From contig NZ_JACTVJ010000002.1 of NCBI RefSeq assembly GCF_014493765.1, positions 62,001-126,000 of the forward strand: 64,000 nucleotides of DNA. The letters are read 5' to 3'. The DNA is from Streptomyces polyasparticus (lineage in GTDB: Bacteria; Actinomycetota; Actinomycetes; Streptomycetales; Streptomycetaceae). The translations under genes and the position numbers were made by a program. The notes under the pieces were generated by a model. That model saw only the letters and a program-made list of their open reading frames with translations, did no database searches and was not told where the DNA came from. Shown here in pieces: positions 7,767-15,837 of this stretch; position 1 is the stretch's first letter, and every line of letters begins with the position of its first letter.

Positions 7767-8471
7767 TCAGGCCGTGACCCAGCGATAGTGCAGCTCCGGC
7801 CGCCCCACCTGCCCGTACTGTGGAGCCCGCACCGCGCGGCCGGACTCGACCAGATGCTCCAGATAGCGCCGGGCGGTGATCCGCGAGAGCCCGGCCGTCT
7901 CGGCGGCCGCCGCGGCGCTCAGGCCCTCGGGCGCGGCACGCAGCGTGGTGATCACGCGGTCCAGGGTGGGGGCGCTGAGCCCCTTGGGCAGCGCGGCCGG
8001 CCGGGGTGCGCGCAGCGCCCCGATCGCCCGGTCCACCTCGTCCTGCCCGGAGGCCTCGCCCGCCGCCGTACGGAACTCCGCATACCGTACGAGGCGGTCG
8101 CGCAGTGTCGAGAACGTGAACGGCTTGAGCACGTACTGCACCACGCCGAGCGAGACGCCCTCGCGGACCACGGCCAGATCGCGGGCCGAGGTCACCGCGA
8201 TCACATCGGCCTGGTGGCCGGCCGCGCGCAGACTGCGGGCCAGCTGCAGACCGTGTCCGTCGGGCAGATAGAGGTCGAGCAGGAGCAGGTCGACCGGGGT
8301 GCGTTCGAGGACCCGGCGGGCCTGTGCGCCGGAGTGCGCCTTGGCCACGGCCCGGAAGCCGTGGACGCGGTTGACGTACATGACATGCGCGTCGGCTACC
8401 ACCGGATCGTCCTCGACGACGAGCACGCGGATGGGCTCGCTCACGCCCGTGCCTCTGGTGGGCTCGCTCAC
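7767..8471 (-). CDS. CitB/DcuR-family response regulator
   Basis: 234 residues. The N-terminal receiver domain has acidic residues at 20-22 (VVEDDP), phosphoacceptor Asp66 (LLLLDLYLPDGHG) and Lys116 (YVLKPF). The C-terminal helix-turn-helix (about 165-230, ending PELHYRWV) is of the CitB type. It should act with the sensor kinase just upstream to switch on the divergent dctA carrier gene. The start codon GTG overlaps the kinase stop (GTGA). A second in-frame GTG at 8444 follows a near-repeat of the N-terminus (VSEPTRGTG then VSEPIRV) and could be the real start. Confidence 0.88.
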   Translation of the reverse strand: MSEPTRGTGVSEPIRVLVVEDDPVVADAHVMYVNRVHGFRAVAKAHSGAQARRVLERTPVDLLLLDLYLPDGHGLQLARSLRAAGHQADVIAVTSARDLAVVREGVSLGVVQYVLKPFTFSTLRDRLVRYAEFRTAAGEASGQDEVDRAIGALRAPRPAALPKGLSAPTLDRVITTLRAAPEGLSAAAAAETAGLSRITARRYLEHLVESGRAVRAPQYGQVGRPELHYRWVTA

Positions 8472-10087
8472 TGCCGTACCTCTCTCATGTGCGCACCCGT
8501 ATCTCTCCTCGGCTCTCTTTGCAGCGGCAGCCGGACGGTGAACTCGGCGCCCCCGTCCGGGGATTCGCTCACCGCCACCGTGCCGCCGTGGCGCTGTGCC
8601 GTCTGCCGTACGAGCGCGAGGCCGAGGCCACGGTTCGGGCCCTTGCCGGACCAGCCGCGGGCGAACACATCCGTGCCGGCGGGCACGCCCGGGCCGTTGT
8701 CGGACACGTTCAGGAGCAGCTCGTCGTGGACCACCACCGCTGTGACGGTCACCGCGCCGCCCGGGGTGCCGGTCGCCGCGTCCACGGCGTTGTCGATCAG
8801 ATTGCCGAGCACGGTGACCAGGTCACGGGCGGGCAGCGTATCCGGAAGCAGCCCGTCGTCAAGCCGGCTGTCGGGAGAGACCTCGAGCTCGACGCCGCGC
8901 TCGTTGGCCTGCGCGGCCTTGCCGAGGAGCAGCGCGGCGAGCACCGGTTCGCCGACCGCGGTGACCACCTGGTCGGTGAGGGCCTGGGCCAGTTCCAGCT
9001 CGGCCGTGGCGAAGTCGACGGCCTCGTCGTACCGGCCCATCTCGATCAGGGAGACCACGGTGTGCAGCCGGTTCGCGGCCTCGTGCGCCTGGGAGCGCAG
9101 CGCCTGCGTGAACCCGCGCTCGTGGTCGAGCTCACCGGTCAGGGCCTGCAGTTCGGTGTGGTCGCGCAGGGTCGCCACGGTGCCGCGCTGCTCGCCGCCG
9201 GAGACCGGGGAGGTGTTGACGACGAGTACGCGGTCCGCGGTCAGATGGACCTCGTCCACCCGCGGTTCGGTGGCGAGCAGTGCGCCGGTGAGCGGGGCGG
9301 GCAGGCCGAGTTCGGCGATGTTGCGGCCGACCACGTCCTCCCGTACGCCGAGGAGTTCGCGCGCCCCGTCGTTGAGCAGCGCGATCCTGCGCCGGCCGTC
9401 GAGCATCAGGAGGCCCTCGCGTACGGCGTGCAGCGCTGCCTGGTGGTAGTCGTGCATCCGGCTGAGCTCGGCGGCGTTCATGCCGTGCGTATGGCGCCGC
9501 AGGCGGGCGTTGATCACATACGTGCCCAGGCCGCCGAGCGCGAGGGCGCCGAGTGCCACGGCGAGCAGGCCGGCGAGCTGGCGCTGCACCTGGTCGTCGA
9601 TCTCCTCGATCTTGATCCCGGCGCTGACCAGACCCACGATCCGGCCCCGGTCGTGGACGGGTGTGACCACCCGGACGGAAGGGCCGAGTGTCCCCGTATA
9701 CGTCTCGGAGAAGGTCTTTCCGTCGAGCGCGGGGCCGATGTGGCCGAGGAACCTGTCGCCGATGTGCTCGGTGTTGGGGTGGGTCCAGCGGATGCCCCGG
9801 GGATCCATGATCGTGACGAAGTCGACGTCGGCGTCCTGGCGTACGGCCTCCGCGTAAGGCTGCAGGAACACGGTCGGGGCGTCCCCGCGGATCGCCTCGC
9901 GCACCGAGGGCGAGTCGGCCACCGCACGCGCCGCGGCCGTCGCCTGCCGTACGGCGGCGCTCTCCGCCTGGCGGTGCGCGGTGACGTACGCGAACACGGC
10001 ACACCCGGCCACGACGACCGCGACGAGCACGACCTGCATGGCGAAGAGCTGGCCCGCGAGCGAGCGCGGCCTGGGTATCCGGGGCAT
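8468..10087 (-). CDS. CitA/DcuS-family sensor histidine kinase
   Basis: 539 residues from ATG 10087; the frame stays open far upstream only because of GC bias. First membrane segment about 13-36; extracytoplasmic Cache-like sensor about 37-165 with the typical MDPRGIRWTHPN and HIGDRFLGH segments; second membrane segment about 171-192; PAS domain about 215-310; His335 in RSQAHEAANRLH, the DcuS/CitA-type phosphorylation site; then an ATPase domain with NLIDNAVDAA, DNGPGVP and GLGLAL. It probably senses a C4-dicarboxylate or citrate in the periplasm-like space, and it is divergent from dctA. It overlaps its response regulator gene by 4 bp. Confidence 0.92.
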   Translation of the reverse strand: MPRIPRPRSLAGQLFAMQVVLVAVVVAGCAVFAYVTAHRQAESAAVRQATAAARAVADSPSVREAIRGDAPTVFLQPYAEAVRQDADVDFVTIMDPRGIRWTHPNTEHIGDRFLGHIGPALDGKTFSETYTGTLGPSVRVVTPVHDRGRIVGLVSAGIKIEEIDDQVQRQLAGLLAVALGALALGGLGTYVINARLRRHTHGMNAAELSRMHDYHQAALHAVREGLLMLDGRRRIALLNDGARELLGVREDVVGRNIAELGLPAPLTGALLATEPRVDEVHLTADRVLVVNTSPVSGGEQRGTVATLRDHTELQALTGELDHERGFTQALRSQAHEAANRLHTVVSLIEMGRYDEAVDFATAELELAQALTDQVVTAVGEPVLAALLLGKAAQANERGVELEVSPDSRLDDGLLPDTLPARDLVTVLGNLIDNAVDAATGTPGGAVTVTAVVVHDELLLNVSDNGPGVPAGTDVFARGWSGKGPNRGLGLALVRQTAQRHGGTVAVSESPDGGAEFTVRLPLQREPRRDTGAHMREVRQ

Positions 10088-10261
10088 GGCGTCAGTGTGC
10101 CTGGCCGCGTAAGCGCGAACTAAATGTACGCAAGGGTGACCCCGCTCACGTGCTGATGGATATTCACCGGGACCGCCGCCGGGGCAAGCCCCCGAGGGCC
10201 CGGGCCGCGCAGGGGACGGACCGGGACGGCGGGACTTGAGCCGTAAGTGCAGGGAGGCACC

Positions 10262-11638
10262 GTGGCAGCCACGACGACAGGCAAGCGGGACAGAACGCAT
10301 TACCTCTATATCGCGGTGATCGCCGCGGTGGTGCTCGGCATCATCGTCGGCTTCGCGGCGCCCGGTGTCGCGGTCGAGCTGAAGCCGATCGGCACGGGCT
10401 TCGTGAACCTGATCAAGATGATGATCTCGCCGATCATCTTCTGCACGATCGTGCTCGGCATCGGCTCCGTACGGAAGGCCGCCAAGGTCGGCGCCGTCGG
10501 CGGCATCGCCCTGCTCTACTTCACCGTGATGTCGATGGTGGCGCTCGCCATCGGCCTGGTCGTCGGCAACATCATCGACCCCGGGACGGGTCTCGCGGTG
10601 ACCGACGCCGTCAAGGAGACCGGCCACGCACAGGTCGACGCGGAGGCCAAGGACACCGTCGAGTTCCTGCTCGGCATCATCCCGACCACGATGGTCTCCG
10701 CCTTCACCGGCGGCGAGGTCCTGCAGACCCTGCTGATCGCCCTGCTCGCGGGCTTCGCGCTGCAGGCCATGGGAGACGCGGGCCAGCCGATCCTGCGCGG
10801 GGTCGAGCACATCCAGCGCCTGGTCTTCCGTATCCTCGCCATGATCATGTGGGCAGCGCCGATCGGTGCCTTCGGCGCCATCGCCGCCGTCACGGGCTCC
10901 GCGGGTCTCGATGCCCTCAAGTCCCTGGCCGTCCTGATGCTCGGCTTCTACATCACCTGCGTGCTGTTCGTCTTCCTCGTGCTCGGCGCACTCCTGCGGA
11001 TGGTCGCGGGCATGAACATCCTCACGCTCTTCAACTACCTGGGCCGTGAGTTCCTGCTGATCCTGTCCACCTCGTCCTCCGAGTCGGCGCTGCCGCGCCT
11101 CATCGCGAAGATGGAGCACATGGGCGTCAGCAAGCCCGTGGTCGGCATCACCGTCCCGACCGGCTACTCCTTCAACCTCGACGGCACCATGATCTACATG
11201 ACCATGGCCTCGCTGTTCGTCGCGGACGCCATGGGGACGCCGATGTCGATCGGCGAGCAGATCCCGCTGCTGCTCTTCCTGTTCGTCGCCTCGAAGGGCG
11301 CCGCCGGTGTCACCGGCGCCGGCCTCGCGACGCTGGCCGGCGGTCTGCAGTCGCACAAGCCGGCCCTGGTGGACGGCATCGGTCTCATCGTCGGCATCGA
11401 CCGCTTCATGAGCGAGGCCCGCGCCCTGACCAACTTCGCGGGCAACGCGGTGGCCACGGTCCTCATCGGCACCTGGACCAAGGAGATCGACCGCTCGCGG
11501 GTCGACGAGGTCCTGTCCGGACGCGCCCCGTTCGACGAGCGCACCCTCCTCGACGACGGGCACGGCTCGGCGCCGGATGCCGGCGCGGACGCCGTACCGC
11601 TGCAGAAGAGCGGCGAGAAGGAGGGCGCGGCGGTCTGA
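10262..11638 (+). CDS. dctA: C4-dicarboxylate:cation symporter DctA
   Basis: 458 residues from GTG 10262, preceded by AGGGAGG (10250-10256). A GTG 15 nt earlier is in frame but lies before this ribosome-binding site. DAACS-family signatures are all present: the serine-rich loop LSTSSSESALP, the NLDGT motif, GAAGVTGAG in re-entrant loop 2, and the substrate-site segment GIDRFMSEARALTNFAGNAV. The Arg in MSEAR favours dicarboxylates such as succinate, fumarate or malate. It runs divergently from the CitA/CitB-type pair, the standard arrangement for control by that system. The C-terminus is a charged tail. Confidence 0.92.
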   Translation: MAATTTGKRDRTHYLYIAVIAAVVLGIIVGFAAPGVAVELKPIGTGFVNLIKMMISPIIFCTIVLGIGSVRKAAKVGAVGGIALLYFTVMSMVALAIGLVVGNIIDPGTGLAVTDAVKETGHAQVDAEAKDTVEFLLGIIPTTMVSAFTGGEVLQTLLIALLAGFALQAMGDAGQPILRGVEHIQRLVFRILAMIMWAAPIGAFGAIAAVTGSAGLDALKSLAVLMLGFYITCVLFVFLVLGALLRMVAGMNILTLFNYLGREFLLILSTSSSESALPRLIAKMEHMGVSKPVVGITVPTGYSFNLDGTMIYMTMASLFVADAMGTPMSIGEQIPLLLFLFVASKGAAGVTGAGLATLAGGLQSHKPALVDGIGLIVGIDRFMSEARALTNFAGNAVATVLIGTWTKEIDRSRVDEVLSGRAPFDERTLLDDGHGSAPDAGADAVPLQKSGEKEGAAV

Positions 11639-11650
11639 CCGTCTCGCTGT

Positions 11651-11699
11651 ACGCAGCGGAGCCCGGCACCCCCAGGTGGAGTGCCGGGCTCCGCTGCGT
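11651..11699. terminator. Bidirectional terminator dctA / marR
   Basis: A perfect 19-bp stem (11651-11669 with 11681-11699, arm beginning ACGCAGCGGAGCC) with an 11-nt loop lies between the convergent dctA and MarR genes. Confidence 0.85.
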
Positions 11700-11708
11700 T
11701 TCGGTGGC

Positions 11709-12152
11709 TCACTCGCCGCAGCTGAAGTTCTCCGGAGACGTACGGAGCTTGTCCAGGAGCCTGCGCAGGGAGGCGAGTTCGCGCTCGGACAGGCCGGCGA
11801 ACAGCTCGCGCTCCACCGCGTCGAGCGCGGCATCCGCCTTCCGCAGCCGCTCGGTGCCCTCCGGGGTGATCTCCACGATGTGTCGGCGCCGGTCGGCGGG
11901 ATCGCGCCTGCGGTGCACGAGCTCGTCGTTCTCCAGGCCGTTGAGCAGGGCCACGAGCACACTCGGGTCGACGTCGAGCCCTTCGGCGAGCGCCTTCTGC
12001 GAGACGGGACCGTCCGCCAGCAACTGCAGGGTGACCACATGCCGCGGGCTCAGCCCCGCGGTCGCGACGGCTTTGCGGATGAGGCCGTCGGTGATGTTCC
12101 CGTGGAACGCGAGCAGGAACGCGGGGCGGTAGGTGACCTCTCGAGCTGCCAT
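11709..12152 (-). CDS. MarR-family regulator
   Basis: 147 residues. Winged helix with recognition region about residues 51-76 (SQKALAEGLDVDPSVLVALL) and the characteristic wing RRRDPADRRRHIVEITPEG (81-99). Helical ends form the dimer interface. It is divergent from the small DoxX-like membrane protein gene, which is its likely target along with itself. No Shine-Dalgarno sequence precedes ATG 12152, but TACAGT lies about 7 nt upstream on the minus strand, so the mRNA may be leaderless (inference). The only cysteine is Cys145 near the C-terminus. Confidence 0.9.
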   Translation of the reverse strand: MAAREVTYRPAFLLAFHGNITDGLIRKAVATAGLSPRHVVTLQLLADGPVSQKALAEGLDVDPSVLVALLNGLENDELVHRRRDPADRRRHIVEITPEGTERLRKADAALDAVERELFAGLSERELASLRRLLDKLRTSPENFSCGE

Positions 12153-12219
12153 ACGGACACTGTAGCCGGGGATCCATTGTGGAACCGGGAAAATGATTGA
12201 TAGTCTTCAACGATATCGA

Positions 12220-12238
12220 ACCCTCTATGGTTGAGGGT
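12220..12238. promoter_or_regulatory. Inverted repeat between marR and DoxX-like gene
   Basis: ACCCTC (12220-12225) and GAGGGT (12233-12238) flank TATGGTT. The region 12193-12232 is unusually AT-rich for this chromosome and includes the near-palindrome TTGATA...TATCGAA (12197-12219). Both are candidates for MarR binding. Confidence 0.45.
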
Positions 12239-12260
12239 ACTCGAAAACATTGGAGTGCTC

Positions 12261-12608
12261 ATGTTCCTCGCGTATGCGATCGTCGCCGCCCTGCTCGCCC
12301 TCGTCCTGGCCGCGTCCGCGACGTTCACCTTCGCCCGCAATCCCGCCATCACGGACTCGATGGGCAAGGTGGGTGTGCCCGATTCCTGGCTGCCACGGCT
12401 TGCGTCCCTGAAGGCGGCCGGCGCGCTGGGGCTGCTCGCCGGGCTCGCGGTCCCGTTCATCGGGACGGCGGCCGCGGTGGGCGTGGTCCTCTACTTCATC
12501 GGGGCGGTCATCGCCCATCTGCGCGTCAAGGACTACGAGTTGGCGCCGGCGGCGGTGCTCGTGCTCGTCGCCGTGGCGGCGCTCGTGCTGCGGGTTGCCT
12601 CTGCTTGA
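12261..12608 (+). CDS. DoxX-like small membrane protein
   Basis: 115 residues with four predicted membrane segments and the DoxX-like pattern (ATFTFARNPAITDSMGKVGVPDSWLPRLASLKAAGALGLL). ATG 12261 is chosen because TGGAG precedes it by 5 nt; TTG 12231 is an alternative. Members of this family are often regulated by an adjacent MarR protein; their biochemical role is not well defined. The 3' end carries a 39-bp tandem duplication that includes the stop codon. Confidence 0.85.
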   Translation: MFLAYAIVAALLALVLAASATFTFARNPAITDSMGKVGVPDSWLPRLASLKAAGALGLLAGLAVPFIGTAAAVGVVLYFIGAVIAHLRVKDYELAPAAVLVLVAVAALVLRVASA

Positions 12609-12650
12609 GCGGTGGCGGCGCTCGTGCTGCGGGTTGCCTCTGCTTGAGCG
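12573..12650 (+). repeat. 39-bp tandem duplication over a stop codon
   Basis: Two exact copies of a 39-bp unit beginning GTGGCGGCGCTCGTGCTGCG occupy 12573-12611 and 12612-12650, followed by a partial third (GTGGCGCTCG). The first copy holds the last 11 codons and the stop of the DoxX-like gene. The unit is 13 codons, so loss of the first stop would extend the protein by a repeated 13-residue tail. Confidence 0.9.
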
Positions 12651-12667
12651 GTGGCGCTCGGGAGAGG

Positions 12668-12687
12668 GCCGCACCCGGAGGTGCGGC
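12668..12687. terminator. Terminator between DoxX-like and tetR genes
   Basis: GCCGCAC (12668-12674) pairs with GTGCGGC (12681-12687) around a 6-nt loop, between two convergent genes. Confidence 0.65.
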
Positions 12688-13329
12688 TCAGGAGGGCAGT
12701 TGGGCGACCAGGGCGTTCGCCCCGGAGGCGGGCACTCCCGCGGCGGTCAGGCTGGTGACCGCGGCGGCGGGGCCCGCCTTCTCCGCGTCAAGGAAGCCGT
12801 CGTTGACGGCCTGCATCAGGCCGAAGAGCACCTGCTCCTGTACGAGGGCGAGCGCGGCGGCCGGCAGCGGTGAGGTGAACACCCCCTGGTCCAGGCCCTG
12901 TTGGAGCAGCTCTGTCAGGTGCTCGCGGTGCGGGGCGAGCCGGTCGCGGATGTCCTCCATCGTGCCGCTGCGCTGGGCCAGCGAGACGAGCAGGCGGTAG
13001 CGGTCGGCGACCTGCCAGACGGCCAGGGTGTGCCGGGCCAGGGTGCCCGCCGGATCGCCGGCCGGGTCCCCGGGCTCGGCAGCCAAGGCCTCGCCGATCG
13101 CCTCGATCGCGCCGTCCGCGATCGCGACGATCAGCGCCTCGCGGCTCGGGAAGTGCCCGTACACCGTGCGCCGTACGACCCCCGCCGCGCGCGCGATCTG
13201 GTCCATGGAGGCGTCCGGGTTGCGCAGCAGCTCCGTACGCGCGACCTCCAGGATGCGGCGGCGGTTGCTGTCGGCGCGGCTCGGGCGGTCCTGGGGCGCA
13301 GTGCTCGGGCTCACGCGGTCCTGGTTCAT
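12688..13329 (-). CDS. TetR-family repressor of the MFS exporter
   Basis: 213 residues from ATG 13329. N-terminal TetR helix-turn-helix at about residues 38-62 (DASMDQIARAAGVVRRTVYGHF, given here in parts: DASMDQIARAAGV and RRTVYGHF), then an all-helical ligand-binding and dimerisation domain. It is divergent from a drug-exporter-type MFS gene. The 124-bp gap holds four copies of a GCACNGYGCTGTGC palindrome, so it very probably represses both genes and is released by an exported compound. The inducer is unknown. Confidence 0.92.
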   Translation of the reverse strand: MNQDRVSPSTAPQDRPSRADSNRRRILEVARTELLRNPDASMDQIARAAGVVRRTVYGHFPSREALIVAIADGAIEAIGEALAAEPGDPAGDPAGTLARHTLAVWQVADRYRLLVSLAQRSGTMEDIRDRLAPHREHLTELLQQGLDQGVFTSPLPAAALALVQEQVLFGLMQAVNDGFLDAEKAGPAAAVTSLTAAGVPASGANALVAQLPS

Positions 13330-13340
13330 GCGTCCATTTT

Positions 13341-13423
13341 GCACAGCGCTGTGCAGTCACGTAAATTGCACAGTGCTGTGTAATTGCACAGTGCTGTGCA
13401 AGTGACGGCGCACGGTGCTGTGC
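13341..13423. promoter_or_regulatory. Array of four TetR-operator palindromes
   Basis: GCACAGCGCTGTGC (13341-13354), GCACAGTGCTGTGT (13368-13381), GCACAGTGCTGTGC (13386-13399) and GCACGGTGCTGTGC (13410-13423). The first is a perfect 14-bp palindrome and the others are near-perfect. Centres are 27, 18 and 24 bp apart. They fill the divergent tetR-MFS promoter region. Confidence 0.85.
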
Positions 13424-13452
13424 CCTGAGTGGAACGGAAGGCGGCCCGCGTC

Positions 13453-15120
13453 ATGCGCCTGGTCATGAAGGAGCCCGTGGAGAAGATGAGCGGGCCCTAC
13501 GCCCGCCGCTGGTGGGCCCTCGGCGTGCTCTGCCTGAGCCTGCTGATCATCGTGATGGCCAATACGGCCCTGACCGTCGCGGCCCCGGACATGACCACGT
13601 CGCTGCACCTGAGCAGCGCCGATCTGCAGTGGGTCATCGACGGCTACACCGTCCCGTACGCCGCCCTGATGCTGCTGCTCGGCGCGATCGGCGACAAGTA
13701 CAGCCGCCGCGGCGCCCTGATCCTCGGCCTCGTGGTGTTCGGTGGCGGCGCCGTCGCGGGCTCGCTCGTGGACAGTTCGACCGGGGTGATCGCGGCCCGT
13801 GCCGTGATGGGTGTCGGCGCCGCGATGATCATGCCCGCGACGCTCTCGCTGCTCGCGGCCACCTTCCCCAAGCGCGAGCGCGCCAGGGCCATCGTGATCT
13901 GGACCGCCACCGCGGGCGTCGCCATCGCCGCGGGACCGCTGGTCGCCGGACTGCTCCTGGAGCACCACGGCTGGGCCTCGACCTTCCTGATCAACGTGCC
14001 GATCGCCGCGCTCGCCATCGCCGGCGCACTGGTCCTCGTACCGCCGTCCAAGGCCGACCACCACGACCGCATCGACTTCGTGGGCGGCGTCCTGTCCGTG
14101 ATCTGGATCGGTGCGCTCGTCTACATGATCATCGAAGGCCCGCACTTCGGCTGGGGCGTCAACGCCATCACCGCCGCGGTCGTCGCCGCCGTCGGCCTTG
14201 TCCTGTTCATCGTCCGCGAACTGCGCCACCCCAAGCCGGTCCTTGACGTCCGCCGCTTCGTGCACCGCGGCTTCGCCGGCTCCAACCTGGCCGTCGCGCT
14301 CTTCTTCCTCGCGGTGTTCGGCGCCTTCTACTTCCTCACGCAGCATCTGCAGTTCGTCCTCGGATACGGGGCGCTCGACACCGGTATCCGTATGCTGCCG
14401 CTGGCCGGCGCGGTCTTCGTGGGCTCGGCGCTCACCGGCTTCCTCACCCCGCGCCTGGGCATGCGGGTCACCGTGACCGCGGGCATGGTCGGCGGTACGG
14501 CGGCGCTCGCGCTGCTCACACAGGTGGACGCGGCCTCCTCGTACGGCACGTTCGTGCTGCCGCTGATCCTGCTCGGCCTCTCGATCGGCCTGGCGCTCTC
14601 GCCCTGCACGGACGCGATCATGGGCGCGTTCCCCGAGTCGGAGCTGGGGGTCGGCGGCGCCGTCAACGACACCTCGCTCGAACTCGGCGGCTCGCTCGGC
14701 ATCGCGATCCTCGGCTCGGTGCTCGCGAACACCTACTCCTCGCACCTCGCCACGGCCGCCTCCGGCACGAAGCTCCCCGGTGACGCCCTGGCCACCGCCC
14801 AGGACTCGGTCGGCGCGGGCTACGGCGTCGCGCAGGGCATCGGCGAGCAGGCCCGCGCCCTCGCGGGCAAGGCCGCCCAGGCCGCGACACCCGAGCAGGC
14901 GGCCCAGCTCAAGGCGCAGGCCGAGCAACTCGCCCATGGCGCCGGGCAGATGGCGGACGCGGTCGGCTCGGCCTTCTCGGACGCGGTGGCCCACACCAGC
15001 CTGGTCGGCGCGGTGATCCTCGGAGCCGGCACGCTCCTGGTGGCGGCCCTGCTGCCGCGCCGCGCGAAGAGCTCGCCGGAGGCGGCGCAGGAGCGGACGC
15101 CGGAGCGGTCCGGCGTCTGA
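13453..15120 (+). CDS. DHA2/EmrB-type MFS drug exporter
   Basis: About 555 residues with 14 predicted membrane segments. Motif A-like GAIGDKYSRRGAL follows segment 2, and antiporter motif C-like TAGVAIAAGPLVAGLL is in segment 5; both are marks of proton-driven drug antiporters. A long Ala/Gln-rich loop (AGKAAQAATPEQAAQLKAQA) precedes the last segment, and the C-terminus is charged. The start is uncertain: GTG 13429, ATG 13453, ATG 13465 and ATG 13486 are in frame. The last has GGAG close by, but none has an ideal ribosome-binding site. It is controlled by the divergent TetR protein. Confidence 0.9.
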   Translation: MRLVMKEPVEKMSGPYARRWWALGVLCLSLLIIVMANTALTVAAPDMTTSLHLSSADLQWVIDGYTVPYAALMLLLGAIGDKYSRRGALILGLVVFGGGAVAGSLVDSSTGVIAARAVMGVGAAMIMPATLSLLAATFPKRERARAIVIWTATAGVAIAAGPLVAGLLLEHHGWASTFLINVPIAALAIAGALVLVPPSKADHHDRIDFVGGVLSVIWIGALVYMIIEGPHFGWGVNAITAAVVAAVGLVLFIVRELRHPKPVLDVRRFVHRGFAGSNLAVALFFLAVFGAFYFLTQHLQFVLGYGALDTGIRMLPLAGAVFVGSALTGFLTPRLGMRVTVTAGMVGGTAALALLTQVDAASSYGTFVLPLILLGLSIGLALSPCTDAIMGAFPESELGVGGAVNDTSLELGGSLGIAILGSVLANTYSSHLATAASGTKLPGDALATAQDSVGAGYGVAQGIGEQARALAGKAAQAATPEQAAQLKAQAEQLAHGAGQMADAVGSAFSDAVAHTSLVGAVILGAGTLLVAALLPRRAKSSPEAAQERTPERSGV

Positions 15121-15340
15121 GGGTGTGGAGCGGCGGGCGCCCGAGGGGCGGGGCTCGGCCGGTCGAGGAGTATCGGACGGCAGCGGCCACAGGGGGCGAT
15201 GACCCCGCGGCCGCCGTCGCCGACCGCGACGATCGTGCTCGGCTCGTGCCCCCCCGGCCGTCGCGGCCGCCCCGATCGCGACGAGCTCGGCGCAGGCGCC
15301 CCGATGCGCTCCGTCCGCGCCGGATTCCCCCGCACGCTTT

Positions 15341-15368
15341 CCTTGACGTCGGCGTCAAGGATTACCGT
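15341..15368 (+). promoter_or_regulatory. Palindromic operator/promoter of merR-trx operon
   Basis: CCTTGACG (15341-15348) and CGTCAAGG (15353-15360) are perfect 8-bp arms around TCGG. TACCGT (15363-15368) lies 7 bp before ATG 15376 and could be a -10 element giving a leaderless mRNA. The palindrome sits where the MerR dimer would bind. Confidence 0.6.
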
Positions 15369-15375
15369 CGGGGAC

Positions 15376-15837
15376 ATGCGAATCGGCGAGCTGGCCGAGC
15401 GGGCCGGGACCACCACGCGGACGCTCAGGTACTACGAGTCGCGCGGGCTGCTGCCCGCGCGGCGGGGCACCAACGGGTACCGGGCGTACGACGAGAGCGA
15501 TCTGCGCCTCGTCGAGCAGATCAAGGTGCTGCAGGACTTCGGGTTCGGCCTGGAGGAGACCCGGCCGTTCGTGGAGTGTCTGCGGGCCGGCCATCCGGAG
15601 GGCGACTCCTGCCCGGCCTCGCTTGAGGTGTACCGGCGCAAGCTCGACGAACTCGACGCGCTGATCGGCGAGTTGGCCTCCGTACGGGCCAAGGTGCGCG
15701 GTCAGCTGGAGCGCGCCGAGCAGGCGCGGGCCCGGCTCGCGGCCGAGGCCGCGCTGCCCGGCGGACCCGAGCCGCTGTGCGAGCTCTCCGATGCGCTGAT
15801 GTCCGACGAGGCAGTACCTAGGGAGAACGTGGGGTGA
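15376..15837 (+). CDS. MerR-family regulator
   Basis: 153 residues from ATG 15376. N-terminal MerR winged helix (MRIGELAERAGTTTRTLRYY), followed by the dimerising coiled coil (about residues 84-125). Cys68 and Cys79 lie in an ECLRAGHPEGDSCP segment just before the coiled coil, a place where MerR proteins bind metals or react with thiols. Its stop overlaps the GTG of the thioredoxin gene (GTGA), so it probably controls a thiol-stress operon that includes itself (inference). An upstream in-frame start at 15199 lacks support. Confidence 0.88.
   Translation: MRIGELAERAGTTTRTLRYYESRGLLPARRGTNGYRAYDESDLRLVEQIKVLQDFGFGLEETRPFVECLRAGHPEGDSCPASLEVYRRKLDELDALIGELASVRAKVRGQLERAEQARARLAAEAALPGGPEPLCELSDALMSDEAVPRENVG

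Noticed and set aside
8468-12040. A 1190-codon open frame on the minus strand through the sensor kinase, dctA and beyond
   Set aside because: Only the part from ATG 10087 carries kinase domains; the rest is antisense to dctA and open because GC bias removes stops.
15121-15375. N-terminal extension of the MerR protein from 15199
   Set aside because: The extension is Pro/Arg-rich without a ribosome-binding site and runs across the palindromic operator; ATG 15376 starts exactly at the conserved MerR helix.
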